Below, one piece after another: positions 44,494 to 55,600 of a stretch of 64,000 nt of DNA (the first letter of the stretch is position 1; every line of letters starts with the position of its first letter). The notes below the pieces were generated by a model, which was not told the origin of the DNA, searched no databases, and saw only the letters and a program-made list of their open reading frames with translations. The DNA lies in the NCBI RefSeq assembly GCF_052857255.1, contig NW_027526879.1:62001-126000 (forward strand), written 5' to 3'. Made by a program: the position numbers and the translations under genes. The DNA comes from Amblyomma americanum (Eukaryota > Arthropoda > Arachnida > Ixodida > Ixodidae).

Positions 44494-47400
44494 TGTATTG
44501 GGTTTTATGGCGCATAAGCAACTTAGGCTATCATGTGCCAAACACACGGTATAATTTATTTCAAAAATTGGGTGTCCTCGGCGAAAGTCCTTGTCTAGAC
44601 AAGGACTCCGAGGAGCCCATCAAATGAAATGCAGACCTCAGCCTTCTTCTCAGGACTGAAAAAATGGATGAGGCGCGTCATAAAATGCGCGAAAGCATGA
44701 GATAAAAAATTTTTAGTATTAACAGTTCTGCGATATTTGATATCATATTTTGTTTAATATAGCCGCGTCTTTCAGAAAATTAAAAACAGATGAAGTTCTT
44801 ACAAGTGGATTATCTCCTAAAAGTAAATTGGGGTGGAAGGGAATGCATTCATCGTAAAATACAGTAAAATAATTTTTTCTTAGCCGTTCAAGCTGTGTGC
44901 ACGAGAATAAAATGTGATGAACTGTCAGCTCATCTCCACATTTCTCACATAAGGGTTTGTCTTGTTTTGTCAGTAGAAAGCTGTGTTTTAGGTGTGTGTG
45001 TCCGATGTGCAGGCGGCATAAAATTATTTCTATAAAACGCTCCTGATGCCTGCATGATCTCCATTCTCCCAGAATAGGTTTTACTAAATGTAGTTTGTTA
45101 TTTTCTTCACTATTCCATGTACACTGCCATTTTTCTGTAAGTTTATTTTTTACTAACTTCATGCAATCTGCATAGGGTATATATACAGTCTGGAGTTCCT
45201 TACGGCGAGCTTGAGCAACGCACCTTGCAGCTCTCCCATTGCTACGAATTCCGAGATGGCTTGGTATCCAACAGAGCTTAATTTCATGTCCTTGTGTTTC
45301 AGCAGTTGTAATGTCATGTACTATATTTCCTATCAAAGGTTCCCTTACGTTTCTGGCTTTCAGTGCTGTGATTGCACTCAGCGAGTCCGTGTAGATAATG
45401 CTGTTTTGAATGTTCTTTTCGACTACTTTTGATACAGCCACCGAAATGGCATAGCATTTAGCTGAGCAAATTGACGCGCACTGAGGTGACTGAACTACCT
45501 TTTCCCATTTGTCTTGGACTACAGCACTTCCGACGTAATGTGATGTTTTAGAACAGTCTGTATAAAATACTGTGTATTCTTTGTACTTTTCCTCTAGTCC
45601 CAAAAATTCTTGTAGTATGTGTTTACGTGGAGTTCGCTTTTTCTGAAATTGTGTAGTCCCCTACTGCGGGAAAGGTGTACCAAGGTGGCAGTGGTTTGGA
45701 TCTCTGGGCGACATCAGGTAGTGTGTCTAAAATAGCCAATTCCTGGCAAATTTCTTCAAAACGGAAGATAAGGGGTCTCGTTGCATTCGGTTTGTTACTC
45801 AAAAGCTGCTTAGACGGGCACTTCGTAACTATGGAGTAGCAGAGATGTTTTGGTAGTGAACGGGTTTTTAGGACGTATGCACATGTGAGCATGGCTCTTC
45901 TATCTGCAAGGTGTGGTTCGTTACATTCTACATATAGACTGTTTATTGGCGATGTCCTGTATGACCCACTTGCAAGGTGCAGACCTGAGTTAACTGCACT
46001 TGTCTTTCGCATGTTGATATGTTTGAGGACGTGCAAGGTATCTGCAGATCATCGACATAGATCGAATACATAAGACCTTGGAATTATTTTGCTAATAGAA
46101 TTCATTTTAACAACAAAGAGAGTCGTGCTTAAGACACTTCCTTGAGGCACTCCATTTTTCTGAATGAAAATTCTCGAGAGGATTGAATCGAGGCATACAT
46201 TGAATGAATGGTTTGACAGGAAATCTTTTAGGCAGTTCAACATCCTACCACGAATGCCAAGTTCAGCCAAGTCATGAAAAATTCCGTACATCCAGGTTGT
46301 GTCATATGCTTTCTCTAAATCGAGAAAAAACAGCAAGACATTGTTGTTTGTGTATGAAGGCTTCACGGACAGTATTTTCAAGGCAAACTAGGTGGTCTGT
46401 TGTGGAGCATGTCTTTTTGAAACCGCACTGATGAACACCGAGAATCTCACAGGCGTCTAGCACGAAGCTTAATCTAATATTCACAATACTTTCAAAGGAT
46501 TTTGCAAGGCAGCTGGTGAGGGCTATGGGCCTTTAACTACTGGGAGAGGGTGGTTTTTCGGGTTTTAAAAATGGAACGATGATGGCCATGGCTTCTTCCA
46601 GGTTTCGGGTAGTTTACCCGACACCCAAACCTTATTAAAAAAAAATTAAAAGTGCCTTTACGGCAGGTTTGGAGAGGTGGGAACGCATTTGATAGTGTAT
46701 TCCATCCGGGCCCAGTGCTGTCTGTTTATCAGCGGACAAAACTGTGCTGATTTCTTCAACTGTAAATAAATTATGATTCATTTGTATATCCACTTGTAGG
46801 GAGTCTGTTTCTCGGCTGTGTGTCCATCTATACTTAAGTTATTTTGATGTATTTTTTCTAAGCTGGCATTTTCTTGAAACAGTGCCCAGTTGGCCAAATG
46901 AAGTTTCCAACGTCGTGGTTTTGTAGGAATGATTTGCGGAGATGATGTTAGGCTTATAAGAACGGGTAGATGATCGCTACCATAGGGGTTGTCCAAGACA
47001 TCCCATTTAAGAGCAGTAAAAACAGAAGGCGATGTAAGAGACAAATCTATGCAGCTCCATTTTCCGGAGCTTGGAGAACAGTGTGTGCTTGCCCCTGTTG
47101 AGCAGGATTATATTATGCACAGAATAATATCTTCTAAAATACGGCCTCTAGTGCCAGTTTGTTCGCTTCCCCACAAATTGGAGTGAGCATTAAAATCGCC
47201 GACTAACAGATATGGCTCTGGTAATTGTTTTAAAAGGTCTTCCAAGTCATGGAGTGTTACTGTCAGGTGTGGTTGGAGGTATACGGAACATACTGTGATT
47301 GTTTTAAAATGTACTACAGATACTGCAACGGCTTCAAATGTAGTTTGAAGCTTGACTTCACGAGTGGCCACGTTACTTTGAACGACTATGGCGGTACCTC

Positions 47401-47640
47401 CAGAGAGCCTATTTGGTTGCTCTCGGTCGCGACGAAAGACTCTATATTTACTTAAAACATTTTTGCTTTGATCCCAAGTTTGTCTCCTGGAGACACAAAA
47501 CAACCGGGGAATATAAAGCAAGAATATGTTACGTCACTGTAGTTTCTTTAGTATGCCTCGACAGTTCCAGTGAATTAGGAACGCCATATCTAATAACTTT
47601 TATAGATATATTTAAAAACATATGCTCCCGGTTTTGTGGG
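44494..47640 (-). mobile_element. I/LOA-type LINE (LINE 1)
   Basis: Minus-strand non-LTR retrotransposon with ORF2 (separate entry) and a 3' untranslated tail of about 250 bp ending GCGCCATAAAACCC next to the LTR fragment. No ORF1 was recognised, so it is 5'-truncated or its 5' end merges with the neighbouring LINE. Confidence 0.7.
44743..47587 (-). pseudogene. LINE 1 ORF2: endonuclease, reverse transcriptase, RNase H
   Basis: ORF2 starts MAFLIHWNCRGIL at 47587. Domain order on the minus strand: APE-type endonuclease (LLVGDFNAHSNLWGS near 47200, YGSDHLPVLI near 46980), reverse transcriptase (LGPDGIHYQM, FLDLEKAYDTTW, NGVPQGSVLS at 46500-46130), RNase H (YTDCSKT, YTDSLSAI, CWIPSHLGIRSNG at 45560-45220), and a C-terminal CEKCGDELTVHHILFSC zinc motif near 44950. 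Such proteins nick the target and copy their own RNA. Several frameshifts and stops break the frame, and the second RNase H acidic position reads SAKCYAI instead of the usual AECYAI. The catalytic YADD of RT is not preserved as a readable motif near 46060. It is not functional. Confidence 0.8.
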
Positions 47641-47689
47641 GCCTGTTATTTGAGTTTTTGCTCCCTTTTAGTGTTCAGGGGAGTTCCGC

Positions 47690-50639
47690 CGCCGCTGCTG
47701 CGGAGGCGGGCTACTGCTTATACCCATCGCCTCATGCGAGGCGATCGATTTCCGCGGAGAACCCGCGGAGGTACGGATTTGTGGCTTCTCCCTACGGGGG
47801 GAAGCCGTGCGGCCTACCGGCTCAGGGGCCAGAACGACTGCGGCCATGTACCATCCTCCCCTGGGATGATGTGGGCCCGCAACGTCTACATAGAAAACGC
47901 TGTGTTTGGAGCCATAATGGCAGTGCAGGGCATTCGCCCGCACCTGACGCCGTCCATTATGGTTCTCTCTGTCCATTTTGGTAGGAAGGGGTCGAACACT
48001 AAGGGCGCCTCTCCATAGTTCTGGCACTCGTACCCTTTCCTTAATGTGATGGTCATGTTGCATATGTAGCCGGCCAATGAGGCGATGACCGGACACGGTC
48101 TGAGCAAGACGCATGTATTGATTAGTGAGGTGCGCCTGGCACAGCTCCCGATAGCCAGTGCAAGGAGCCTCGCATTGGAGGTAGAGATCGGGAGGTCGAG
48201 CGCCCTTTTGATCATCTTGTGGAGAGTAACCTCCAAGATGTTCTCGTCATGCTTGCGCAAGTGCACGTATGGAGTCAAATATAGGCTTACTCGTCACAAA
48301 AGCATGGGCGATTCGCATCGCATCCCTACTTCTGAGGCCCCCACACTAGTTGGAGACGCGGCGGACCATGCGGCACACTTGATCGCCAACCTCGCGAAGC
48401 TTGGCTATGGTTGTGTCAGCGCGACGGTTCTGGTGAATAAATAGTCCGAAGACTCTAATCTCAATGGCTTCGTGCATGGGTCCGCTAGCGAGAGAGAAGT
48501 ATTGGGGTCTTGCATCTCTGTGAGTTGCAGAGATGTACGAATTCTGATTTTTGAGGAGAGCACTGGAGACCACAGTACATAGCATAGCGTTCCACTATGC
48601 CCGCCGCTGTTTGCAGGCGGTCCTCCAGTTGACCAATGTTGCCCTCTGTTGCCCAAATGGTGATGTCGTCGGCATACAGCGCATGCTGTACACCTTCAAC
48701 CTCAGTCAGTTGGCAAGGGAGATGGAGCATTGCGAGAATAAAGGGTAGTGGGGACAGCACTGCGCCTTGTGATGTGCCCCGTGTACCCATACTGCAAGGT
48801 CCATGCTCCTTGTCCTGAATGCGGATAATGGCTTTGCGGACTGTTAGGACATGTTTAATGTAATTAAAAGTGTTGTGTCCACAGTGTGTCTCGCTGAGGT
48901 GAGAGAGAATGACGCTGTGTTTCACGTAGCCGAAGGCACCCTTCAAATCCAAGGCGAGAACCACCTCGTCATTGTGAGGGTGCTTAACAGGCGTGAGTAC
49001 CTCGTGGCTGAGTTGAAGCAAAATGTCTTATGCAGACTTGTGAGGCCGGAATCCAAACATCATGTCTGCGAAAATGTTACGGGCCTCCAGATATTGAGAG
49101 AGGCTATCTCGAACCATGGCCTCCATAAGCTTGCCCACACAAGACATTAAAGAAATAGGTCAGAGATGATCGGTATTGATGGGCTTGTTTGCCTTTGGGA
49201 TGAAGGTGACAAGAGCCGTTTTCCATTCTAGGGGGAGCGGTGTATCGTTTTTCCAGATTGCGTTGATGTATTCTAGCAGGGCCTCATACGCCGGCTCAGG
49301 AAGGTTGGCCAAAAGCTTGACCGTAAGCTTGTCCCTGCCCGACGCGGTACCCAGTCTCATTTTAGTAAGAGCCGCCCGCAGATCGTGGAGCTGGAACGGA
49401 CGATCCAGATTATCTCTGCCTGCATAGAGATATTCCTGTCCAGAGGGGTCTTGGACTTGACAGATACTGATCCCGTAAAGTCTGTGCAAGTTGGTCCATA
49501 TTACCTTTAAAATTGTGAATTGCACGTTGCAGATGTTTCTGCGCAGGTCTGAGTTGGATCTATGAGGCTGCGGAATAGCTTCAAAGTGTTGAGACTAGAC
49601 ATTTGTCTAGCAACAGAGTTACAATGATCCACCCAGTTGGAATCTGCGAGCTGGGCAGCATACTCAGACGCCTTCTAGGTGAGGTCGTGAATCCGAAAGC
49701 GAAGCTTCCTGTTATGTTTCTGACGACACCACCTCTTATTGAGGCTGCGCCGCGCTTCAGATGAAGGAGATGGTTGTCCACATCCGTCACCTTCTCTGTA
49801 AGTTGTATTTGCTTCTCGTGTTTGTGTAGCGTTTGGAGGGTGTGGGCCCAGGAAGAATAGTCGTTTTGGAGCAGACTGTACGGGGGCAAGGTTTGCCGGA
49901 AAGCCGTCCAGTCTGGCACGTGGGCCTGCACTATGGAGTGGTGTAAGGGGCGAGTGTAAATGACAGTGTTGATAATGCAGTGGTCATTGCCAAGGGCGTC
50001 CTCGGTGTTGACCCAGTCTGCGTGTCTTATGTTGCGGGTGAGGGTGAGATCGGGACAGGTGTCTCGAGTTACGGAGTTACTCACACGTGTTGGACAGACA
50101 TGGTCAGTATGGAGAGTAATGCCAAGCGTGGAGATTAGTTCTGCAAGCTTTCTGCCACGCGAGAGCCCCACAACCGACTGGGAGCGTTGAAATCACCCAC
50201 AATCAGAAGGGGGTTGCGACCTTCTATCTTTAGTGCTTTACAAAAGATGTCCAAGAACTTAATGTTCTTAAGTTTAGGGCAGTATATATTTAAGATGTGG
50301 ACGGGTGGGTCAGTATGACGCAGGGGGAGGACTGTCACCATCACACACGAATAGGATAGATTTAGTCGGAGATTGACCTCCTGCGCGGTAAAGTCTTTGT
50401 GGACAAGAAGACAGGTGGACGGGCCCCGTTGGAAAGTGTTGTAACCCGTCAGCTTCTCCGCCGCCCCAGTTTCCTGGAGTGTGACTAATGCTGATGTATG
50501 CTCAAAAAAGTCGAGATATAATCACAAGTGGGCTCGTTTTTTATGGTTGTTGAAACTGCAGCAGTTCCATAGCACGACGGAGAAAGCCTGATGTTTTGGG
50601 GGGCGGGTGGGCCTAGTTCCCATTGCCATGTTGAATTTG
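47690..50639 (-). pseudogene. LINE 2 ORF2: endonuclease, reverse transcriptase, partial RNase H
   Basis: A likely start is MAMGTRPTRPPKHQAF at 50639, followed by VVLWNCCSFNNHKKR, the usual WNC opening of the endonuclease. LLIVGDFNAPSRLWGS (near 50190) and GNDHCIINTV (near 49980) are endonuclease catalytic blocks. The reverse transcriptase shows MRLGTASGRDKLTVKLLANL, LALDLKGAFGYVKHSVI, GTSQGAVLSPLPFILAM and HALYADDITIW (YADD near 48670). Further on YGSKHSVFYVDVAGPHHPRG (near 47880) begins RNase H, but the second half of that domain is missing. Stops and frameshifts separate the blocks. It is a dead copy of a LINE related to those abundant in tick genomes. Confidence 0.8.
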
Positions 50640-50665
50640 GGGCTGAGCCGGGCTAGACTCCGCAG

Positions 50666-52551
50666 CTACGGCTCCCAGGCCCTAAACTGGGGGGACTGCA
50701 CGGAATCTTCGGCAATTTCGCTCAGGTCAATACTCCTGGTAAATTTTGGTGGACGACTAACGTCCTTTAGTGGGCTAGGCCTGCGGCCAAGGCACGGGCC
50801 TGTCTCATTCATCCATGTTTTAATGTTACTGGTGACCGCAATGGTCACCTTTTGAGTGATGTCTTCCACTAGCTTACCAAAGTTAGAAAGCTGGCCTACC
50901 AATTTGGCTAGGGTGATTTTTACAGCCGTTAAAAGGCTGTTCATTGCCTTTTCCTGAGGGCTCTCGGACATAGGCTCAGATTCCTCAGGGAGCACCACTG
51001 GGACCGCCGGCGACGACGGCGGGGATGGTGACTCTGCCTGCGCACAGGGTAAAATTGTTCTCCGCAGCTAGCTGAGCTACCTGCGAGCGAAGGGCCGCCA
51101 TTTCGCGGCGCATGTCAATGATTTCAAGGGGAAGGGAAGAAGGAGGGTTAGAGGCAGAAGGGGAGGCGACCCCAGCCCTGCTGCCTACCTTTTTCGATGA
51201 CTTCTTGGAAGCCGCAGCCGTTGACGGGCCGCTGCCTCCGAGATCCGGGAACTCCCCGGCCTGGAAAGCCAGAGCAAGCACCCTGTTCATATGACGTCTT
51301 TGGTGTCGTCCTCGTTGACGGCTTCTTGGGGGAAAAATGTGGCATGTTCGGGTTGGCCGGCGTGCATTTGGTAACGCCGCGTTGTTGGTCGCCGTGCTGC
51401 CAGCCTTGCCGCCGGAAGCACCTCCTTGCACGATGCCCGGCGACTCTGAATGCCGTGTAGGTGGAAGCCCCTTGAGGCTCCGGGCAGCAGGGGTTCCCGG
51501 AGCTTGCTGGAGGCGGCGAAATTTTCCTTTGCAGGCCTGGGAGCCTGTGAGGTGGGCTTGCCCGCAGACCATGCAAGCCGGCTTGCACTCGTGAGGCGCC
51601 ATGCCGAGGGCAGCCTTCCCCACATTTTGACCGCAATAGCTGCAGCGTTCCTCTACCGGGCAAGGGCAGACATCCACCCGGTGTCCGATCGTTCCGACAC
51701 CGGTAACAAGCAGGGATGGTGCGCTTGTACTCTCGTACTGGCGTGACCGTTGAGTTATAGAGGACAAAGCGCGGCACCTTTCGGCCCTCGAAGGCGACCA
51801 GCGCAAGAGATGACTTTTCGAGCTTGCGGGCGAAGGCGATATCACCGTCACGCCAGATGATTTTGTCGCGGGTAGCAACCGAGGTCTACCGCTCGTGAAC
51901 GGCGATGACTCTCCAGTACACCTCCCCGTTAAGTTTCGCATGACCAATGAGAGGAAGTTGACCCTCACCTGAGTTAAGGGTGAATTCCCAGGCCAGCTTG
52001 TTGGCCGTGGCGACGTCTTTGGTGGCGCAGAGAAATATGTTCTGATCCCAGAGAGGCCAGATAGTGAAGGTCTTGACTGCCTCAGCGCCAACATAGGAGG
52101 CAAGGGCTAAGCCTAGCTCACCGGGCCTGAAAGCTTGGCGGAAGTCGATGGTAGCTCGTGGCTTCACCACCACAACGATGTCTTCCTGCTCGAAGCGAGG
52201 CATCCTGCGTGGTCGCCACGATAGCTTCTGTGCCGGCGGATCTCGCGCGCCGACTTCTGTCGCAGGAGAAATTCGAGCTGCCCCATCAGTATCGGACGCG
52301 GCGGCGGCAGCCGTCTTAACGCATCGGCCACGCTTGAGCAGCGCGATTAACGTAAAGACGCTCTCGCCAGAAATAGCGTCCGACGATTCCGCAGTGTCTT
52401 GAGCGGCAGCAGGGACGGCTTCGGTCAACGACAGTGTAGACGGATCGTAGCCCCGAAGAGCTGAGGCCGCCATGTTGGCCGACGGCCGCGGGGAATCCCC
52501 GTCCAGGGCGGTATTGACGCTATCCTTCGTTAGGCTTAGCGGAGCTCCCAC
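50666..52551 (-). pseudogene. LINE 2 ORF1: Gag-like protein with CCHC zinc knuckles
   Basis: ORF1 starts MGAPLSLTKDSVNTALDGD at 52551. An Ala/Ser-rich N-terminal part is followed by FEQEDIVVVVKPRATIDFR, an RNA-recognition-like region, and then VPRFVLYNSTVTPVREYKRT. Cysteine clusters follow (TIGHRVDVCPCPVEERCSYC, PHECKPACMVCGQAHLTGSQ with Cys next), which are CCHC-type knuckles that bind LINE RNA. The C-terminal part has a coiled-coil-like MRREMAALRSQVAQLAAEN. It ends at FRAWEP, 27 bases before the ORF2 start. An in-frame TAG after IAVHER near 51888 and frame changes near 51690 and 51000 break it. Confidence 0.75.
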
Positions 52552-53380
52552 GAGGGGGAATCAGAGATTGGGCATAACATGCCCAAATATGGTCCCACCT
52601 TGGTGAATGGGGTGTCTTCTCCATCCAGACAACTTTAGAAGGATGATGCCAGCAAAGTTTTCGGGCTGCAGTAAAAATTTCCGGCCTTCCGGACGAAAAT
52701 CACAGCAGCCGATGTGGAGCGCGTTCGCCGTCGTCGCGCGTCTCTGCGTCCCGCCGACGTGGTGCAGGCAGCTCCGAAAAGCCTCAGGCCTAACTACCGT
52801 GTCCGACGACCGTGAACACAACAAAGACCCGAAACGAGTTACGTGCGCGTAGCCGCGAGGAGACATCAGCTTTGTGGGGTGGTACTACTCCGCTCGCTGC
52901 ACAAAGCAGCTTCTGAGCGGTCGGCGCTCACCGTATCGGACGGTGTCGCAGCACCCGGTGCCGAGCTGCTATACCAGCGAGCTCGTAGCGGCACCCGCGG
53001 CCCCAGGCCGCCTGGCTCCCGCAGCCGCGACCCCCACAGTCGAAAAAAAGACAGCAGAAAAAAATATACACAGAAAACTCGGACCACCCACGCGGCTTCC
53101 GTACTCAACTCGCTTCGATCGGGCTCGGCAACTCCGCGGGCGCTAGGCCTCGCGCTCCCTCGATGAGGACCAAGGACCAAGAAATTCCAGGAAAACTTGA
53201 CGAAAAACGTGCGGAGAATGTCGAAAAGTTCAAACATATTGCAGCGCAATACACCTCGCCCTCAAGAAAGCATGCCGCAGAGCCTGGCGATCAAAATTCG
53301 CTCTAGGCTTAGCAGTTGTGAAGTGTGGACAAAGCATTCCTCGAACCGAACAGACAGTCGTCCAGTGTTCCAAGAGCGGG

Positions 53381-53397
53381 CCCCACGTTGGGCGCCA
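53381..53397 (-). promoter_or_regulatory. LTR retrotransposon primer-binding site
   Basis: On the minus strand TGGCGCCCAACGTGGGG starts two bases after the LTR end (CCCCACA, 53400). Both position and the TGGCGCC start fit a tRNA 3'-end primer site of a gypsy-type element. This fixes the element's orientation as minus. Confidence 0.75.
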
Positions 53398-53399
53398 GA

Positions 53400-54277
53400 T
53401 GTGGGGTTTAATTGGGGAGATAAACAGTTCCTCCCCGCTTAATCGCGGCTGACAGTTCAAAACCGCCAGACCCCACCCCGTGATCGCGTACGCTACCGAG
53501 CGCAAGCCAACCACGGCGGGCCTCGCTCTGAAGGAACAAAGGAACGACACAATGGCTGACACAAACAGGCATTTATTGCTACGTACAGCAACAATAACGC
53601 CATCTAGACGCAGAGATATGCTAATGAATCGAGGTCGTCCGACTCACCAGCAAGCTTCCGGTCGAATGTTTGCCCGCGCTAGGGCAAGGGATATACTCCG
53701 AGGCTGGACGGGACGAGATACGGCAGCCAGTCTTACCGCCGCTTCCACGCCCCGCTGGAAAAGAGCAGAGCCACGAGCAACACGTTCGCTCTCGCCGACG
53801 GCTTGGCCAACCACGGCGGGCCTCGCTCTGAAGGAACAAAGGAACGACACAATGGCTGACACAAACAGGCATTTATTGCTACGTACAGCAACAATAACGC
53901 CAGCTAGACGCAGGATATGCTAATGAATCGAGGTCGTCCGACTCACCAGCAAGCTTCCGGTCGAATGTTTGCCCGCGCTAGGGCAAGGGATATACTCCGA
54001 GGCTGGACGGGACGAGATACGGCAGCCAGTCTTACCGCCGCTTCCACGCCCCGCTGGCAAAGAGCAGAGCCACGAGCAACACGTTCGCTCTCGCCGACGG
54101 TCCAAGCCGAACCCCTTCTCGCTCTCCCGCGTGCGAGCAGTCTCTCGCGCTGCGACGCTGGCGCCCTCTCTCGTTAGTTAAGGTAACCAAGGGAATGGTG
54201 CTCTTCGAGGCGAGGCTGCTCCTGGACGGTGCATCGCGGGAAAGCCTACACAGGGAACTGCAGGGCAGATCCCCACA
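53400..54277 (-). repeat. 5' LTR with internal tandem duplication
   Basis: Bounded by TGTGGGG and CCCCACA, so it has the TG...CA inverted ends of an LTR. It is 878 bp, of which about 300 bp is a tandem duplication (separate entry). AATAAATGCCTGTTTGTGTC on the minus strand is a likely poly(A) signal and appears twice because of the duplication. Confidence 0.75.
53508..54100. repeat. ~299-bp tandem duplication inside the LTR
   Basis: Unit 1 (about 53508-53806) and unit 2 (about 53807-54100) are almost identical. Differences are few, for example GCAGAGATATG against GCAGGATATG, and CTGGAAAAG against CTGGCAAAG. The near-identity shows the duplication is much younger than the LTR pair, which differs by about 10%. 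Confidence 0.9.
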
Positions 54278-54281
54278 GAGT

Positions 54282-54889
54282 ATATGCATTGCACTGCTGC
54301 CTGCATAGCTCTAATTTACAGCTATAGATATCCACATGAACTTTTCTTGAAAGGTATGTTTAAAATAGCCACTACTTTTCATTTACATATGATGACTGCA
54401 ACCTTGCTGCTCGTCCACTTCAAAAAGTGCAAGATGGCAATTAATGTGTCATATAGGCAGTCGTCTGACCGCCTGCACATCTCTAAGATGTGGAACCACA
54501 AAAGAGAAAGCTGTACAACTGAAATATGGCAAAGATGAAGCATTGATTCAAATATTTATTATGATACAAAGAAAAGCTACAGAGACTTCTGCTTAACTTG
54601 AGCACGGGGCCTTAGATGCACAACTACAGCCAAAATCAATGTCCCAAATAAGTCCGAAATCAACGACTACATTTGATTACAAAACAAGAAAAAAAAACCT
54701 CAATACTGAGGCCTAAGCCACTGTCACACTTGACCACAAAAAAAAGAAGCACAGCTATAGTCACTATCATGAAGTCACAACTTCGGGAGTTCATTATAAA
54801 CACAAAAAAATCCCTACGCACAAAAATACAGCCTAAGCCTCTCTTTAAAAAAAAAAGAAATGAAAGGCAACATGGTATAAACATACCTC
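54282..54889. other. No feature recognised
   Basis: AT-rich flank of the LTR element; no coding motif seen. Confidence 0.45.
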
Positions 54890-55600
54890 GGCAAATTCAC
54901 GAGTGCTCACTCAAGCTCACTCACAAAAGTTTGGTCAACCTACGGGCTCACTCAAACTCACACTCACAGAGGCCTGGGCTCACACAAACTCATGAACTCA
55001 AACTCACTAGCGTACCTCGGCAAAATCACGAGCGCTCTCAGGCTCACTCACAAAATTTGGTCAACCTACGGGCTCACTCAAACTCACACAGGCCTGGGCT
55101 CACTCGAGCTCACTCGAACTCACTCACATAGGCTCACAACTTGGGCTCACTCAAACTCACTAGTCCTCTGTGGTCAACCACTCATTACCACTCACTCAGA
55201 CTCATCTGGGCTCACTCACTCATTTCAATTCGCGAATCATTTGGACTCACTCGCTCATTTCGACTCACGACTCTGCGGGGCTCTCATTTGTACTCACGAC
55301 TCATCTCGGCTCACTTATTTTGACTCGCAACTCCGCTGAGTTCACTCATTTCGAATCACCTGGACTCATTTCGGCTCACGACTCATTTGGATTCACTCTA
55401 TTTCGACTCGAGACTCATCTGGACTCATTCATTTCGACTCACGTAGACTTACTCACTCATTTCGACTCACTACTCATCTAGGCTCAATATTTTCATCTCA
55501 CAAGCCACGACTCATCTTTGCTCATTCATTTGGGCTCCCTCGCCCATCTCATGACTCAGCCAGACTCTCCATGACTCACGACTGCTATAAGCTTACACAT
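54890..55600. repeat. Degenerate CTCACT / GACTCA minisatellite
   Basis: About 700 bp built from variants of GGCTCACTCAAACTCAC in the left half and CATTTCGACTCACGACTCAT in the right half. Two longer blocks (CACTCACAAAA-TTTGGTCAACC around 54920 and 55045, and CTCGGCAAA-TCACGAG) repeat at a spacing of about 130 bp, so there is higher-order structure. All open frames here are products of the repeat. Confidence 0.85.

Larger units (their letters stand above)
47660..53170 (-). mobile_element. I-type LINE (LINE 2), 3' truncated
   Basis: Minus-strand LINE with a GC-rich 5' untranslated region (about 52552-53170), ORF1 and ORF2. Its 3' part ends inside RNase H, where LINE 1 begins. It sits within the leader of the LTR element. 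Both LINEs have the same orientation as the LTR element. Confidence 0.7.
44295..54281 (-). mobile_element. Composite LTR element enclosing two LINEs
   Basis: A GAGT duplication flanks the structure (44295-44298 and 54278-54281). Immediately inside are LTR ends: TGTGGGG at 44299 and CCCCACA ending at 54277. The 5' LTR (53400-54277) is followed on the minus strand by a primer-binding site and about 210 bp of leader. The 3' LTR is represented by about 195 bp (44299-44493). Between them there is no gag-pol; the space is filled by a minus-strand LINE (about 47.66-53.17 kb) and a second minus-strand LINE (about 44.49-47.64 kb). Successive insertions with deletion, or a chimeric insertion, could explain this. 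Confidence 0.6.

Noticed and set aside
54673..55481. Serine/histidine-rich proteins of 100-150 residues
   Set aside because: Frames are generated by the CTCACT minisatellite and have no independent support.
54890..55600. CRISPR array
   Set aside because: Repeats are short and degenerate without regular unique spacers, and the context is eukaryotic.
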